A stretch of 64,000 bases of DNA from Lampris incognitus (taxonomy: Eukaryota > Chordata > Actinopteri > Lampriformes > Lampridae): positions 35,443,134-35,507,133 of the forward strand of contig NC_079223.1 of assembly GCF_029633865.1 (NCBI RefSeq), read 5' to 3'. The stretch's first letter is position 1, and each line of letters starts with the position of its first letter. Below the pieces are notes generated by a model. That model was given only the letters and a program-made list of their open reading frames with translations. It was not told the origin of the DNA and did no database searches. Shown here piece after piece: positions 12,912-24,520 of this stretch. The translations under genes and the position numbers were made by a program.

Positions 12912-15900
12912 ATGCATAGCATAGACAGCAAGCCGGCCAGAGAGGAGGCGTACACAGTCCTGAAGGTGACACCAGCTGACCTACCTGGTCGTGGATACAC
13001 ACTACGTTTGAAGATAGACACAGGTGCGTCAGGCAACACACTCCCATTGCGTACCTTCAAGCAGATGTACGGTGAAAATGCATGCACCCAGAAACGACTG
13101 AAAAAAACCAACAGGAGGCTATCTGCATACAGTGGTCATGCCATCCCCTGCCTAGGCACCATTGACATTCCATGCCAGTTCAAAGAATCCAAATGGATCA
13201 ATGCAAAGTTCTATGTTGTAGACGTACCAGGGCCAGCCATAGTTGGGCTGCCAACATGTGAACTGTTAAACCTAGTGACTGTCAATGTAGATGCAGTGAC
13301 CGAGAAAGGACATGCAAACCAGAAAAAAGTCAACATAAGACAGACAAAACCCAAAATGACCATATCTAACAGTGCAGACCTAAAGAGAGCATACCCAGAC
13401 CAGTTTGACAAAATTGGCAACTTCAGTGGAAAGGCCAAGCTCTTCCTGAAAAAGGATGCTGAACCATTCATAGACCCACCACATAAGTGCAGCATTCACA
13501 TCAAAGACAAACTGAAAGATGAACTGAATAACCTAGTCGAACAAGATGTGTTAAGAAAAGTAGAACAGCACACAGACTGGTGCTCGAGTCTGGCATACAG
13601 CACAAAGAAAGACGGTTCCCTTCGCATATGCTTAGACCCCCAAAAGCTTAATGCCAGCCTTAGGAGATGCCCACACAAGATTCCTACTGTGGAGGAACTG
13701 AACCCGAAGTTTGCAAATGCAAAAATATTCAGCAAATTTGACGCAAAAGCTGGATATTGGTCAATACACCTAGAGGAAGAGTCACAACTGCTAACCACAT
13801 TCCGAACTCCATTTGGTAGATACTGCTGGAAACGTTTGCCATTTGGTCTCAGTGTCTCTCAAGATCTCTTCCAGGCAAAGATGGACCAAATCCTGGAGGG
13901 GCTCGACGGTGTCGTCAGCATAGCCGATGATATCGCAGTCTACGGAGCAAGCGAAGAGGAGCATGACAGGAACCTGACCAACCTGATGGAGAGAGCAGCC
14001 AAGACAGGTATTGTGTTCAACAGTGACAAGTGCACAATCAAACAGACAAGCATCTCATTCTTTGGCAACCTGTACACAGACAAAGGTATCAAACCTGACC
14101 CAGCCAAAATCAGGGACATCCAGAAAATGCCGACACCCCAGAACAAAGATGAACTGAGCAGATTCTTGGGGATGCTGACCTACCTGTCACCCTACATCCC
14201 AAAGTTCGCAGACAAAGCACACACACTGAGGGTGCTGCTGAAAAGTGACATGCCTTGGACATGGGACACTGACCACCAAAAGAGCTTTGAGGACCTGAAA
14301 TCAGTTATCAACGAACATGACTGCCTGAAGTACTATGATCCAAGCACACCTCTGACACTTGAGGTCGATGCATCACAGAAAGGACTGGGCGTGGCATTAG
14401 TGCAGAACAAAAGACCCATAGCTTTTGGCTCAAAGACACTGGACGACTGCCAATCCAGGTACAGCAACATAGAGCGAGAAATGCTGGCCATAGTCTATGG
14501 AATGCAGCGATACCATACCTACCTGTATGGGAAGTCATTCATTGTAGTTACAGACCACAAACCCCTCGTTACCGTATGCACAAAGCCACTGCATGCCGCC
14601 CCGCCACGGCTTCAGCGAATGCTGATAAAAATACAAGGATACAACTATGAGGTCACGTATCGACCAGGAAACCAGATGGTCCTGGCAGACACACTCAGCC
14701 GACTACCCAACCCTGAGAACAACAGCAACATCGAGCTGGACGAGCGCATTGACGGAATAGAGGCAGAAGTCGAGGATCCAGAGATGCTCGCTGTTGCAAT
14801 GATAAACTTCTCTCCCGAGAAACAGGACGCACTCCGCACGGAAACCACCAGCGACCCCAGACTCAATGCACTGAAAGAGCTGATCCACCAGGGATGGCCA
14901 GACAACATCAAAGCTCTACCAAGACAACTACGTGAGTACTGGTCATTCAGAGATGAGCTCGCAGTTGAAGCAGGAGTCATATTCAAAGGCAGACAGGTGC
15001 TCATCCCAGACTCCATGACTGATTCTATACTCGAACAGCTGCATGTAGGACACCAGGGCATCGAAAAGACACGGCGACTGGCAAGAGAAAGTGTCTACTG
15101 GATCAGAATGAACGATGACATCGAAAGAGTCTGCAGGTCATGTAGCGTATGCGTGTAACATCAGGATGCAAACCCACACAACACACCGTCAAAACCATGG
15201 CAATCCCTAGCTTCTGATCTATTCGAGATCGATGGACATCAGTATTTACTGATTGTGGACAGATATTCTAAGTTCCCTCTAGTGGATGAAATGCCCATGC
15301 CTGTGTCCAGCCGGGCAGTTGCACAAAAAATGGAAATGTACATGTCTCTTTTTGGAAGGCCTGACGAGATACTTACAGATAATGGACCCCAGTACACAGG
15401 GCACGCGTTCCAGAAATTCACGGCTGACTGGGGAATCAGGCACGTGACAAGCTCACCCCACTATCCAAAAAGCAATGGATTCATTGAGAGGCATGTGCGA
15501 CACATCAAATCCATTGTGAAGAAAACCATGAGACGAGGAGGTAACATACAAGTTGCCTTACTACAGGTCAGAGCAACACCCATCGACAGTAAACTACCAT
15601 CACCAGCAGAACTGATCTTCGGAAGGCCAGTCACCACCCTGCTGCCGAGTCGAGGGGACCCAGGCAAGGAGGAAAACCGACTCCACCTGGAGCAGAGAAC
15701 AGCAAACATGAAGGAACATCATGACCGCAGCAGCGGCAGAGAACTACCTCCACTCGGTCCCGGACAGCACGTATCTGTCCTAAACAAGGAAAAAGGGACT
15801 TGGTATGCAGCCACCGTCGTACAAAAGTGCGATGAGCCAAGGAGCTACATTGTGCAGACATCAAATGGGAACAAACTCAGACGTGGCAGGAGCCACCTGC

Positions 15901-16076
15901 GGGAAATTCACCACCCCCATGCACTGAGGAGCGCAAGAACCCACTTCACAGAACCTCAACGGGACACTCATGCAGCTGGAACTTCTTCCAGCCAAACCTG
16001 TGAAACACACAAGACAGTACGCACAAGATATGGAAGAGCTGTTTCCAAACCAGTTCACTACAAGGACTATGAGTAG
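12912..16076 (+). pseudogene. Pol region of gypsy element A
   Basis: Parts in order are: aspartic protease near 13000-13260 (motif DTGASGN); reverse transcriptase near 13480-14160 (active-site box IADD); RNase H near 14330-14700 (DASQKG, TDHKPL); integrase zinc-binding segment near 15030-15150 (H..H..C..C); and integrase core near 15240-15700 (LTDNGPQYTG). The order protease-RT-RNase H-integrase defines Ty3/gypsy. The region carries about one break and is treated as a fossil. Confidence 0.9.
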
Positions 16077-16155
16077 AGACAATCACACACAAAAGGAGGG
16101 CTCTGAATATGTTTATATTTTGATACTGTAAAAATTGAAAACTAAACAGGGGGGA

Positions 16156-16346
16156 TGTAGTGATATAACGCCATGTATATACACTGGAACTACACTAGGT
16201 GTTATGTACTACCCGGACTGTTATTATGGTTACACCACTACCATGTATGGTTATTACGTCTGCCTACTGAGCCACGATTAAACCTGAGTTCTATAACCCG
16301 GTGTGGTCATTGATCCTCGACCAATACTACCCCAAGTATTACTTCA
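16156..16346 (+). repeat. 3' LTR of gypsy element A
   Basis: A 191-bp match to the 5' LTR with a single difference, preceded by a G-rich polypurine tract. Confidence 0.93.
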
Positions 16347-16652
16347 TCCAATTACCCCACTCTTCCGAGCAGTCCCGGTCGCTGCCCCACCCCCTCTGCC
16401 GATCCGGGGAGGGCTGCAGACTACCACATGCCTCCTCCCATACATGTGGAGTCGCCAGCCGCTTCTTCTCACCTGACAGTGAACAGTTTCACCAGGGGGA
16501 CGTAGCGCGTGGAAGGATCACGCTATCCCCCCCCCCCCCCCAGTTCTCCCTCCCGCCCCGAACAGGCGCCTCGACCGACCAGAGGAGGCGCTAGTGCCGC
16601 GACCAGGACACATACCCCACATCCGGCTTCCCACCCGCAGACACGGCCGGAG
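16347..16652 (-). repeat. SINE family 1, body part (split by element A)
   Basis: Continuation of the SINE interrupted at 11664. It has the characteristic blocks GATCCGGGGAGGGCTGCAGA, ACATGTGGAGTCGCCAGCC and GACGTAGCGCGTGG. The copy ends before the tRNA-like head. Confidence 0.85.
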
Positions 16653-17620
16653 GTAAATAAAGCTGCATTTTTCACCGACTAAACTTTAAATAACTTTTTT
16701 TTCCCCAGATGTACCGACACATTCATTCCTACACAAGTCACAAAGCTGAACTAGGAGCACCTATAAAGACATCACTGTGCCCTCGCGTTGATCCCTCCAT
16801 GACAAACTGTTTGCTCTTTTACTTCACACACCGTGTCGCTGTGTAATCAAGACGCAGACAGTTTCGCCGTGGACTTTATTCCCAAATGAATGAACGTTAT
16901 TGTTGGCTATTAAGCTCAGACTGCGTCCTTTGTGCTGTTGTAGCCCAAGACGCCGCTCTCCTTTTTTAGCCATATTCTTCTTAGCATGCGGTGGGGGTTT
17001 GCCGGCTCCTATGTTTCATTTTCCTATTATTTAACTTGTCCATACCAAGGCAGTGAATGCACCGTGCACGAGCTCATAATGCGTACCCCCTCCCGCGACC
17101 GGCACGGCGGTTTAAACGCTGCCAACCTGAGCATAATGCAGCCATTGATGGAGACGCACAGTGCTTACCTTTATAGACCATCGACGGTAAGAGTATGGCT
17201 CTGAGCCACGTGCTGCTCTCGAGGCCACCAAATGACGCGACAGTTACGCGTGGTGGACCCCTTAAAGAGACCGAGACGCCTGCAACTCATTTAGCGGCTT
17301 ACAGCAGCATTTAATACAGCAATCTGAATAGCTTTAATGCATCCTGAATTAACCTCTTTTTATGGCGTATTAGAATGGCACAGATATGGTCATTGATAAC
17401 ATATGGCATTGGACATCAAGATCACATTTTGGCATGGCATGGACAAGCATTACTAAGACCAACTCCCCAAAAAAAACAAAAAAACCTACACTCACATTCA
17501 CGTCTCCTGAGTCGGATATGTTAGTCACACTAGATCATCTCTAAGCTAAACCAGAATTTCTGTGCTTTTAATCAAAAGTCTAGTCTAGCACGTCTATCAA
17601 AAGAAACACAAAGCTGCACA

Positions 17621-17696
<76 letters not shown>

Positions 17697-18221
17697 ATAC
17701 ACACACATCCAGTCACACAACATATGCAATCACTTCACTGTCAAGGTATTAGTTTTAACCTGAAACTTGTCTCAAATTATCAGCATATTATCAGCAACAA
17801 TAACATCTCATATACCTTAATAAAATACTTTCATAATATAATGTAATAATCTACTACAAGCCAGGCTTGCTATCTATGCTCATCTGATTCATATGAAACA
17901 TTGCCTGTGTAATATAGACCTTGAAAACTAGCCTGTTCCAACAAAAATAATTTTCCTGCAAATAAATACGCTCTCGACTGACATGTTCGGTATAAATTCT
18001 CTGGTGCATCATTTAGCACGATGTCCATCCCTTAAAATCCACTGAGGCACATATCTGGCAAGGGGGATATGTCTTCTGAAGGTCCAAATGTCTAGTAAGC
18101 AGAAGATTCTTTTTTCTTGGCACAATAGTTTTTCAGCAATGGCCCCTCGTAGAGCTCATCCCGCAACTGCAATTTTTCTCTTTTTTTCCTTTTTCTTTTT
18201 CTCAATACATACACGGCTCCA
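16653..18221. other. Non-coding; probable chst3 3' UTR side
   Basis: No coding exon is supported. A (TC)n microsatellite occupies 17622-17693. The part adjoining 18222 should contain the chst3 3' UTR, because transcription runs leftward. I did not find an unambiguous poly(A) signal close to the stop codon. Confidence 0.5.
17622..17693. repeat. (TC)n microsatellite
   Basis: A nearly pure TC run with one TTTC interruption near its right end. Confidence 0.97.
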
Positions 18222-18933
18222 TCACTGATAATATGAGTAGTGAAACAACCTCTCCTCCAGTAAGCTGATGGATTTATTGAGTAGCGTCTCTTCATCATCC
18301 ACAAACTTATACCCAAACAGCTCCATGGTGGGTCCACACACCTTCTGCACTACCTGAGCCAGTTTGAAGGGTATGCTAAACCTCCACTTCAGTGCCTGCT
18401 CTGAGGAGTTTTTTTGGGTGGAGTAAACCCCACTAGCCTCCTGCGTGGTCTGGGTGTTCCTCAGAATCCACTCCCTGGCTTGAGGGCTGAAAGGTATCCT
18501 TGCGAACCGGTACATCTCCTCTGCCCTCTGCATGGGGTAGTGGGCTATGTCCTCATATCGCACTAGCATGTAGCGCCCCCTCAACCAGGCAGGCTGGCTC
18601 AGCCCCACCTCTGCCGACACCCTGATTTGGTCACAGTTTCCTTTTAGCCTCTTCACCTCCTCGTCATCTTCAGGCACCTGGCCGTCCTGCGCCCAGGCCT
18701 TCCATGTCTGGTACTTTGAGGAGAAGGCCACCATGCGGGAGGCTAGGATGGCCCGCGGATCTCTCACAAGCTGGATTACCCTCACATCCAGGCGAGGGTC
18801 TTCTACTAAGGGGCGTAGTGTATCCAGCTGTCGCACACGAACCGTCTTAATGGCATGGTGTCTTTTAGAGAGGCAGGATTCAGAAGCAAGGGTCAAGTTG
18901 AGGGGTCCACAACGTCGGGTTTTACAGTGGTAC
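18222..18933 (-). CDS. chst3: Carbohydrate (chondroitin 6) sulfotransferase 3, last coding exon
   Basis: This exon supplies residues 207-443 of a Golgi type II membrane enzyme. The enzyme moves sulfate from PAPS to the 6-hydroxyl of N-acetylgalactosamine in chondroitin. The acceptor (CGCCCAG before 18933) is preceded by a pyrimidine tract and continues the phase-2 junction. Visible hallmarks are the 3'-phosphate-binding motif [10 protein letters not shown] (about residues 263-272), the [13 protein letters not shown] segment, STQKNSSEQ, and the C-terminal LFGYKF...SLLEER. These match vertebrate CHST3 more closely than CHST1. The stop codon is at 18222-18224. Whether this is the teleost a or b copy cannot be decided here. 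Confidence 0.95.
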
Positions 18934-19174
18934 CTGGGCGAAGAAAAGGAAAAATGTTTTACACAATAATTACCTTGCCATAGCATTACAATTAATTTTC
19001 CTTCTCAAAGGGAAACAATCACAATTTTGGCAATATTGGTAAACTCTTTTCCACACAATCTGGCAGTGTTTCACATAGAAGACTGCTCAGTATTATGGCT
19101 GCTAATGAAGCGTTATCCTCACAACCTTTATATAGAGATAAAAAATTGGAAATCGTGATCGTTTCCATTCTCAT

Positions 19175-19480
19175 TCCCCCCCCCTTTTTTTTCTCCCCAA
19201 TTGTACCTGGCCAATTACCCCACTCTTCTGAGCCGTCCCGGTCACTGCTGCACACCCTCTGCTGATCTGGGGAGGACTGCAGACTCCTCCGATACATGTG
19301 GAGTCACCAGCCACTTCTTTTCACCTGACAGTGAGGAGTTTCTGCAGGGGGACGTAGCGCGTGGGAGGATCATGCTATTCCCCCCTGTTCCCCTTCCCCC
19401 CCGAACAGGCGCCCCAGCCAACCAGAGCAGGTGCTTGTGCAGTGACCATGACACACATACCCACATCTGGCTTCCAACCG
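19175..19480 (-). repeat. SINE family 1 copy, head-truncated
   Basis: It carries the tail, the GTACCTGGCCAATTACCCC block and the body blocks of the family. Similarity ends near 19480, before the tRNA-like head. It lies inside chst3 intron 2. Confidence 0.88.
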
Positions 19481-19579
19481 TAGATTATTTCCTGTTATTA
19501 TTTCCTGTTATACAGTATCCAAGGGCTGAGAGAGCCAGGGCACATGCATTTCATTGCATTTGAAGGTACATGGTACTTT

Positions 19580-20032
19580 TTTTTTTTTAGTGGAATTTTT
19601 CCCCCTTTTTTCCCCAAATTGTATCTGGCCAATCACCCCACTCTTCCAAGCCGTCCCGGTCGCTGCCCCCCCCCTCTGCCAATCCGGGGAGGGCTACAGA
19701 CTACCACATGCCTCCTCCGATACATGTGAAGTTGCCAGCTGCTTCTTTTCACCTGACAATGAGGAGTTTCGCCAGGGTGACGTAGCACATGGGAGGATCA
19801 TGCTGTTCCCCTCAGTCCCCCCTCCCTCCCAAACAGGTGCCCCGACCAACCAGAGGGGGCGCTAGTGCAGCAACCAGGACACATACCCACATCCGGCTTC
19901 CCACCCGCAGACACGACCAATTGTGTCTGTTGGGACACCCAACCAAGCCGGAGGTAACACAGGGATTCAAACCGGTGATCCCCCGTGTTGGTAGGCAACG
20001 GAATAGACCGCCACGCCACCTGGACACCCTGC
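19580..20032 (-). repeat. Full-length SINE family 1 copy with target-site duplication
   Basis: Flanked by the 13-bp direct repeat TACATGGTACTTT (19567-19579 and 20033-20045), so both ends are fixed. The tRNA-like head is at the right: on the minus strand it begins near 20029 with GTCCAGGTGGCGTGGCGGTC, and a B-box-like segment follows. It sits in chst3 intron 2, in the same orientation as the gene. Confidence 0.93.
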
Positions 20033-20152
20033 TACATGGTACTTTCTTTCATATGTATATGATAGTAAAGAGAAACTTGAACTTGAACTTTTAACATTCA
20101 ACCGATGCGAGCTTGGCAACAGACACACTATTTCCTGAAGATTTTACAATAC

Positions 20153-20692
20153 CTCTCGAAAACATCCTTGACCACAGGACTGCAAACAGGTTCTTCACAG
20201 AGGGATAAGCTAGATTCTCTGCGGAAGAGGTCTGGGGTGACGTGGTCCTGAGGCAGCGGAGAGATGAACTTCTCAAGAGGACCAAAATCACACAGGAAGA
20301 GTCCCTGGAGAACGTCTCTGTAGATCCCTGCCGACACCGACCCGTTTGAGCCTCCGGCAGCCATGGTCAGCATGCGCTCCACATGCCACAAAGGCTCAAA
20401 CAGGTAGAACATGTTCTCACCATGCTGGTTGAAAAACTCCCCGACAAATGAGGAGCCGGTTCTAGTCGTGGCCAAGAGTAATATGTGTTTATGGCTGCCA
20501 CTGTAGCTGCCTATATCCTCTTCTTCATCCTGCTCCTCGGTAGGGTTGGAATAATTCAGTTTCATGTCACCAAGTCTGGAGAGCAGCAGTTTGAGCATGG
20601 CCATGGAGCCGTTTTGCGTTGCATTGTTGTAACCTAATGGGGTTTGCGGGGTCTGCTGCGGGGTCTGTCTTTGGATCAGCTTGTCAGAGACC
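20153..20692 (-). CDS. chst3: Carbohydrate (chondroitin 6) sulfotransferase 3, middle coding exon
   Basis: 540-bp exon, phase 2 at both ends, flanked by TTCATTAG (acceptor) and AG|GTATTG (donor). It encodes residues 27-207. A variable stem with a Gln/Thr/Pro-rich part and an acidic EEQDEEED patch comes first. The catalytic domain then opens with the 5'-phosphosulfate-binding motif TTRTGSSF at about residues 102-109. [20 protein letters not shown] and LCEEPVCSP follow and are characteristic of CHST3. Reading past the donor gives only a short read-through tail ending in a stop, which supports the splice site. NAT, NGS and similar sequons fit a luminal glycoprotein. Confidence 0.95.
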
Positions 20693-21839
20693 CTAATGAA
20701 GAGAAAGAGGTTTCATCACAACAAATTGGCTTCATACACATGCAGCAGCATACACTCTTGATTTATTTATTTATATATTTATTTGGATTCCCCCCCCCCT
20801 TGTTCTCCTCAGTTGTATCTGGCCAATTACCCGACTCTTCTGAGCCATCCCAGTTGCTGCTCCACCCCATCTGCTGATCCGGGGAGGGCTGCAGACCTCT
20901 CCCACTCGGAGAGGTCTGCGGCCCTCTCCCACTAGCAGATTACTTACACACATGCTTCCTCTGATACATGTGGAGTCACCAGCCGCTTCTTTTCACCTGA
21001 CACTGAGGAGTTTTGCCAGGGGGACGTAGCACGTGGGAGGATCACGCTATTACCCCCAGTTCCCCCTCCTCCCTGAACAGGCACCCCAAGTGACCAGAGG
21101 AGGCACTAGTGCAGCAACCAGGACACACGTGTTACCTCCGGCTTGGTCGGAGGTAACACGGGGATTCAAACCAGAGATCCCTGTGTTGGTAGGCAACAGA
21201 ATAGACTGCTATGCCACCCGGACGCTACTTTTGATTTATTAGCAGAAACTCTTATCCAAGGCAACTTGAAATAAGTGAATGATACCAGTTCAGTTTTTGT
21301 TCAACACTTCCCGAAGACCTTTAGTTGGATAAAACCCAAGACGTTCCTGTTAATGTCTCTCCAGCCATAAGCCCACCCTAACATGCAAGCTATGAATGGG
21401 CTGTCCACTGACCTTATTAATATAACTAATCAATATTGATGGTGAGGGACACAGAAAAGCGAGAAATTGCTGTGAGGAGACGATCTTAGGTCATTGGACA
21501 GAGATATGTGGTTTCAGAGACAAGGGACTTAATCGCTTAACTGTCTCTCAGCAGTTTTGGAGAGTAAGGGATAATCAGATAGTTTTCTCAACTGATATTG
21601 ACCTAAAGACACTTGCAAAAGATGCAGCGTGAAAAACAAACATAGGAAAGAGGGTTTTGTGGAATTCAATGTTCAGCCAGCCGGTGCACATGAGGGTCTA
21701 GAGACAAGGGTCTGGACTCGTGCACCATCACTAGTTGGTGATGCTGGTTATCACTCCGATCAGAGCACTCAGACATATAATCCCCTCTGACTCAACTTTT
21801 CTGAAAAATGAATGTCACACTTTGTTCCCATTCCATTAC
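20693..21839 (-). other. chst3 intron 1 (between the first two coding exons)
   Basis: Runs from donor GTAATG at 21839 to acceptor CATTAG at 20693. One full SINE family 1 copy lies within it. The rest is unremarkable. Confidence 0.9.
20768..21230 (-). repeat. SINE family 1 copy with internal inverted duplication
   Basis: Flanked by the direct repeat TTGATTTATT (20758-20767 and 21231-21240). Inside, at about 20884-20927, a stretch of the body is repeated in inverted order, giving a hairpin with roughly 19-bp arms. This is not seen in the sister copies. The tRNA-like head is at the right end. Confidence 0.9.
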
Positions 21840-22046
21840 CTTGATAAGATATTGCTCTCCTTTTCAATAATGACCAGGGCCACTACACAGATGAAGACTA
21901 TAGCATACTTGGTCCTCATTCTTATTCTCGGGTCTGTTGTAAGATGTCTAGACAGTCTTTGTGTTAATTGATGGTGGTTGTCTTGCAGAAGCCTGCTCAC
22001 TCAGCTCTCTAGTCATTGCTTGCCATACAGAGAATTATGCTTCAAT
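21840..22046 (-). CDS. chst3: Carbohydrate (chondroitin 6) sulfotransferase 3, first coding exon
   Basis: The coding part is 21840-21919; the rest of the exon is 5' UTR. The protein begins MRTKYAIVFICVVALVIIEK, a short cytoplasmic tail and a single signal-anchor helix, as in vertebrate CHST3. The start at 21919 was chosen because an in-frame TGA lies upstream and no other in-frame ATG intervenes. Human CHST3 has a longer N-terminus ahead of the equivalent Met. The acceptor at 22047 (CCTTATTCCAG) is strong, so at least one upstream non-coding exon is expected. The exon ends in phase 2 (donor GTAATG). A tiny upstream open frame lies in the UTR at 22009-22026. Confidence 0.93.
22009..22026 (-). 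promoter_or_regulatory. Five-codon upstream ORF in chst3 5' UTR
   Basis: ATG at 22026-22024 and TAG at 22011-22009 encode five residues, about 90 nt before the chst3 start. It is in a different frame from the main ORF. It could reduce initiation at the main start; that effect is inferred, not shown. Confidence 0.5.
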
Positions 22047-24300
22047 CTGGAATAAGGAAAACAGATGTTAAGCAATGCCTTAAAACTGAAATGCAAAATA
22101 AATCATGAGAAAAAATAAAAAATAAAACATCAGAAACTTTCGCTGATATAAATTTACTTAAAAGAGGACACAGCAACCCGTTGCTTGGTGGACCTCAAGT
22201 CCTAAATTGGCCCTATACAAAGCTGTAAACTGAAGCTATGTGTTATAGTTTGCTCTCATGTTCTGGTTAATTTGACTGAAACCTGGAAAAGCCATGGCAT
22301 GAACATAGGGGTGGAGTAGGGAGAAAATGATGAACGGAAGTGGCACTAACTGGCAAGGACTTGTTTAATTTCAGTGGTTTCATTTAGTTTCAACAGGATA
22401 CAGATGACTCGTAGAAGGAAAAAGGGCGACTTCAAGACTGAAAATGAGTCTTAGCACAAAACAAGGTTGTATTTCAGTGCCAGTAAACTCAGCAGAACAT
22501 TTTCTAACTTAAGGTACCAAACATGAAAAACGGATGTTGGGCAAACCCAGACTCCAGGTTTGAGTGTGAGTTTAATGATCAACCATTCAAATTAAACAAA
22601 ACACACAAAAAAAAAAACTTGTGGCACTGTTATGGAATGAAGCCTTAGTGCAAAATCATGCATTAATGTAAAAAGCACAGGGACCATATATATCTACAAA
22701 TAAAAAGTGCATTACAGGTGTAAAGTCAAAACGCCATGAAAGCACTGAATATGTGAGCAATCCCATAATCAATCCTGATTCCAGCTCCTCACAAGTGTCC
22801 TGAATGCAAGACAGGAAATGCAGAGGGGTACAGGGCATGTCTGGGCTTGGTGGGCTGCAAACTAAAACATGTGCTTTGCCATGACAGATAAGTATTAATG
22901 CTGTGGGAATACCCAAAGAGGACTTCTCAGATTACTTGCACGCAAGACTGCAAAGTCCAGTAAGGTTTTGCAGGATACCTCATGCTGACATAGTCTTACC
23001 AGCTGGCCAAACCAATGGGTGTCTTTTGCTCTTCCCCACAGAATCTCAAGTGGTTGTGTTACACTAACATTGGGTTTTCTCATGTTTTTGACAATTCAAT
23101 CTGGAACGAAACAGAAACTCAACCCAATGAAAATTATGGGCAATAAATATTCCCGCATTATCATATCTCTATGTCTGGGAGCTGTATTTCCCCAATGCAA
23201 AACCTCCCCGCCATTTGGACCTGTCAAGAGAGGGAATCATCTGTACAAAGCATATCATTAAGGAAAGAGACAGTTTTCGAGCTGTTGTGGACTGATTGTG
23301 TGCTCTGTAAGTAAATATCACCCAATTATCTGAGCTTATTACACCATAGCCGTCAAACTGTCAGGCTGAAGCACTTGAGCTGAGTGCTTTTACATATTCA
23401 GAAGTCGCTGAAGCGTTTGGCAAATCTGACTATCTGCTCAAGCAGAAACACACATCACTCTGTTTATCATCTCACTACAAATTAAATTAATAGCTGCCTT
23501 CACAGCCTCGATGCAGGATCTCATAGCTATCTATGTATATGCCACACACTAAACGTCTGGTGAGGAGTCTTGCTGTTCATCCAGGAGCACTAATGTAAAC
23601 AATTAACAGCGCTGGGCAAATACTGAAAACCATTTTGATTTGTCTTGGCCTCGTCTCTGATGTTTATATGGATTTCACCAGTAAATATTGGTTTTGATGA
23701 CTCCAAAAAGCCCTAATGTTGCCAAGCGGTAAAGCAAAATAAAATGCATATCTTTCTTATTCTGTAGCGGGGGGGGGGGGTCATGTTATGTCGAGGCCTA
23801 TAAGAACAGAACAGATGGGACTGGTGTGGTGCGTGGTCTGTGAAGGGGGGGAGGTGTGACAGAGAATATGAATAAATGTGTGCATTGCCATTGCACCCCT
23901 TATCAGAATAAACACAGCCAAAGGAAGGGATCTGGTTTGCCACACGTTCGACATCCTCGGCTATGTGAGAAATACGGTTCAATCGAGAAAAGCGTGGACA
24001 AAACCTAAACCAGGGCACCAAACCACGATGCCTACAGATATAGTATAATCTACCGAAGGTGTGACGTGGGATACTGCACCACACGAGAAAAGCTGTATCT
24101 TGGCGTTTGAGCTGCTCGGTAGGTTGGAATAACGCATGATGATATATTTTAAGTATCACAGTGCACGCTCACATTCTCTGGATGGAGGTACGATATCGCG
24201 TTAGTTCTGTACACGGTGTTTCGCTTCGAGGCATGTCCCGACAAGAGTATAAGGAAATTATTGAAAAGATTTCGTATTTTTTCTTTTCTTTTTTTTACGA
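22047..24300 (-). other. Probable chst3 5' intron, no other gene
   Basis: If the GC-rich segment at 24301-24485 is the first exon, this is a 2.25-kb intron. A G-run at about 23768-23779 is the only notable sequence. I see no coding exon or recognised transposable element. Confidence 0.4.
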
Positions 24301-24520
24301 ACCTCTGTTGGCTCCTCGGCGTTGAAGCGAAGCGTCTGCGGTCCGGTGAGAAGCGCCGTCGTCCCATCTTGCTGTAGTATTCATTGTCTCCACCAAAGGC
24401 GGCTGCAGCACACTGCCTCATTGTATCCACGGACGCCTTGTCCGCTCCTCTGCCACATGAATGGAGAGATGCCGCAAACTCAAAATAAAGGTGTGAACGT
24501 CCCGGGCAAACATTTATACA
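24301..24520 (-). promoter_or_regulatory. Candidate chst3 promoter and non-coding first exon
   Basis: On the minus strand a TATAAAT lies near 24512-24518. It is followed about 30 nt later by a CpG-rich stretch that ends at a possible donor (ACAGAG|GTTCGT) near 24301. Its strand, its composition and the need for an exon upstream of 22046 make it a reasonable first exon. The donor is weak and there is no transcript evidence, so this is a hypothesis. Confidence 0.35.

Larger units (their letters stand above)
11665..16346 (+). mobile_element. Ty3/gypsy LTR retrotransposon A
   Basis: The element is bounded by 191-bp LTRs (11665-11855 and 16156-16346) that differ at one site, so it is recent. A primer-binding site starting TGGTGGCAGCGG follows the 5' LTR directly, and a purine tract (AACAGGGGGG) precedes the 3' LTR. 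Gag and pol parts occur in gypsy order: protease, reverse transcriptase, RNase H, integrase. The flanks GCCAA and TCCAA form an imperfect 5-bp duplication. Overall it looks nearly whole, with about one break in pol. The protein style recalls the K02A2.6-like gypsy group; that assignment is from memory. Confidence 0.93.
18934..20152 (-). other. chst3 intron 2, invaded by SINEs
   Basis: GT-AG intron of 1219 bp in minus-strand sense (GTATTG donor at 20152, CCCAG acceptor at 18934). Two SINE family 1 copies occupy most of it. Both splice sites are intact and phase 2. Confidence 0.9.

Noticed and set aside
12546-12917. 123-residue antisense open frame with hydrophobic stretches
   Set aside because: It lies antisense to gag/pol of element A and is an opposite-frame shadow.
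21735-21971. Plus-strand open frame with a hydrophobic C-terminal part
   Set aside because: It is antisense to the chst3 signal-anchor exon, which has correct splice phases and homology.
23713-24430. Minus-strand open frames upstream of chst3
   Set aside because: No homology; the region is better explained as intron plus a possible non-coding first exon.
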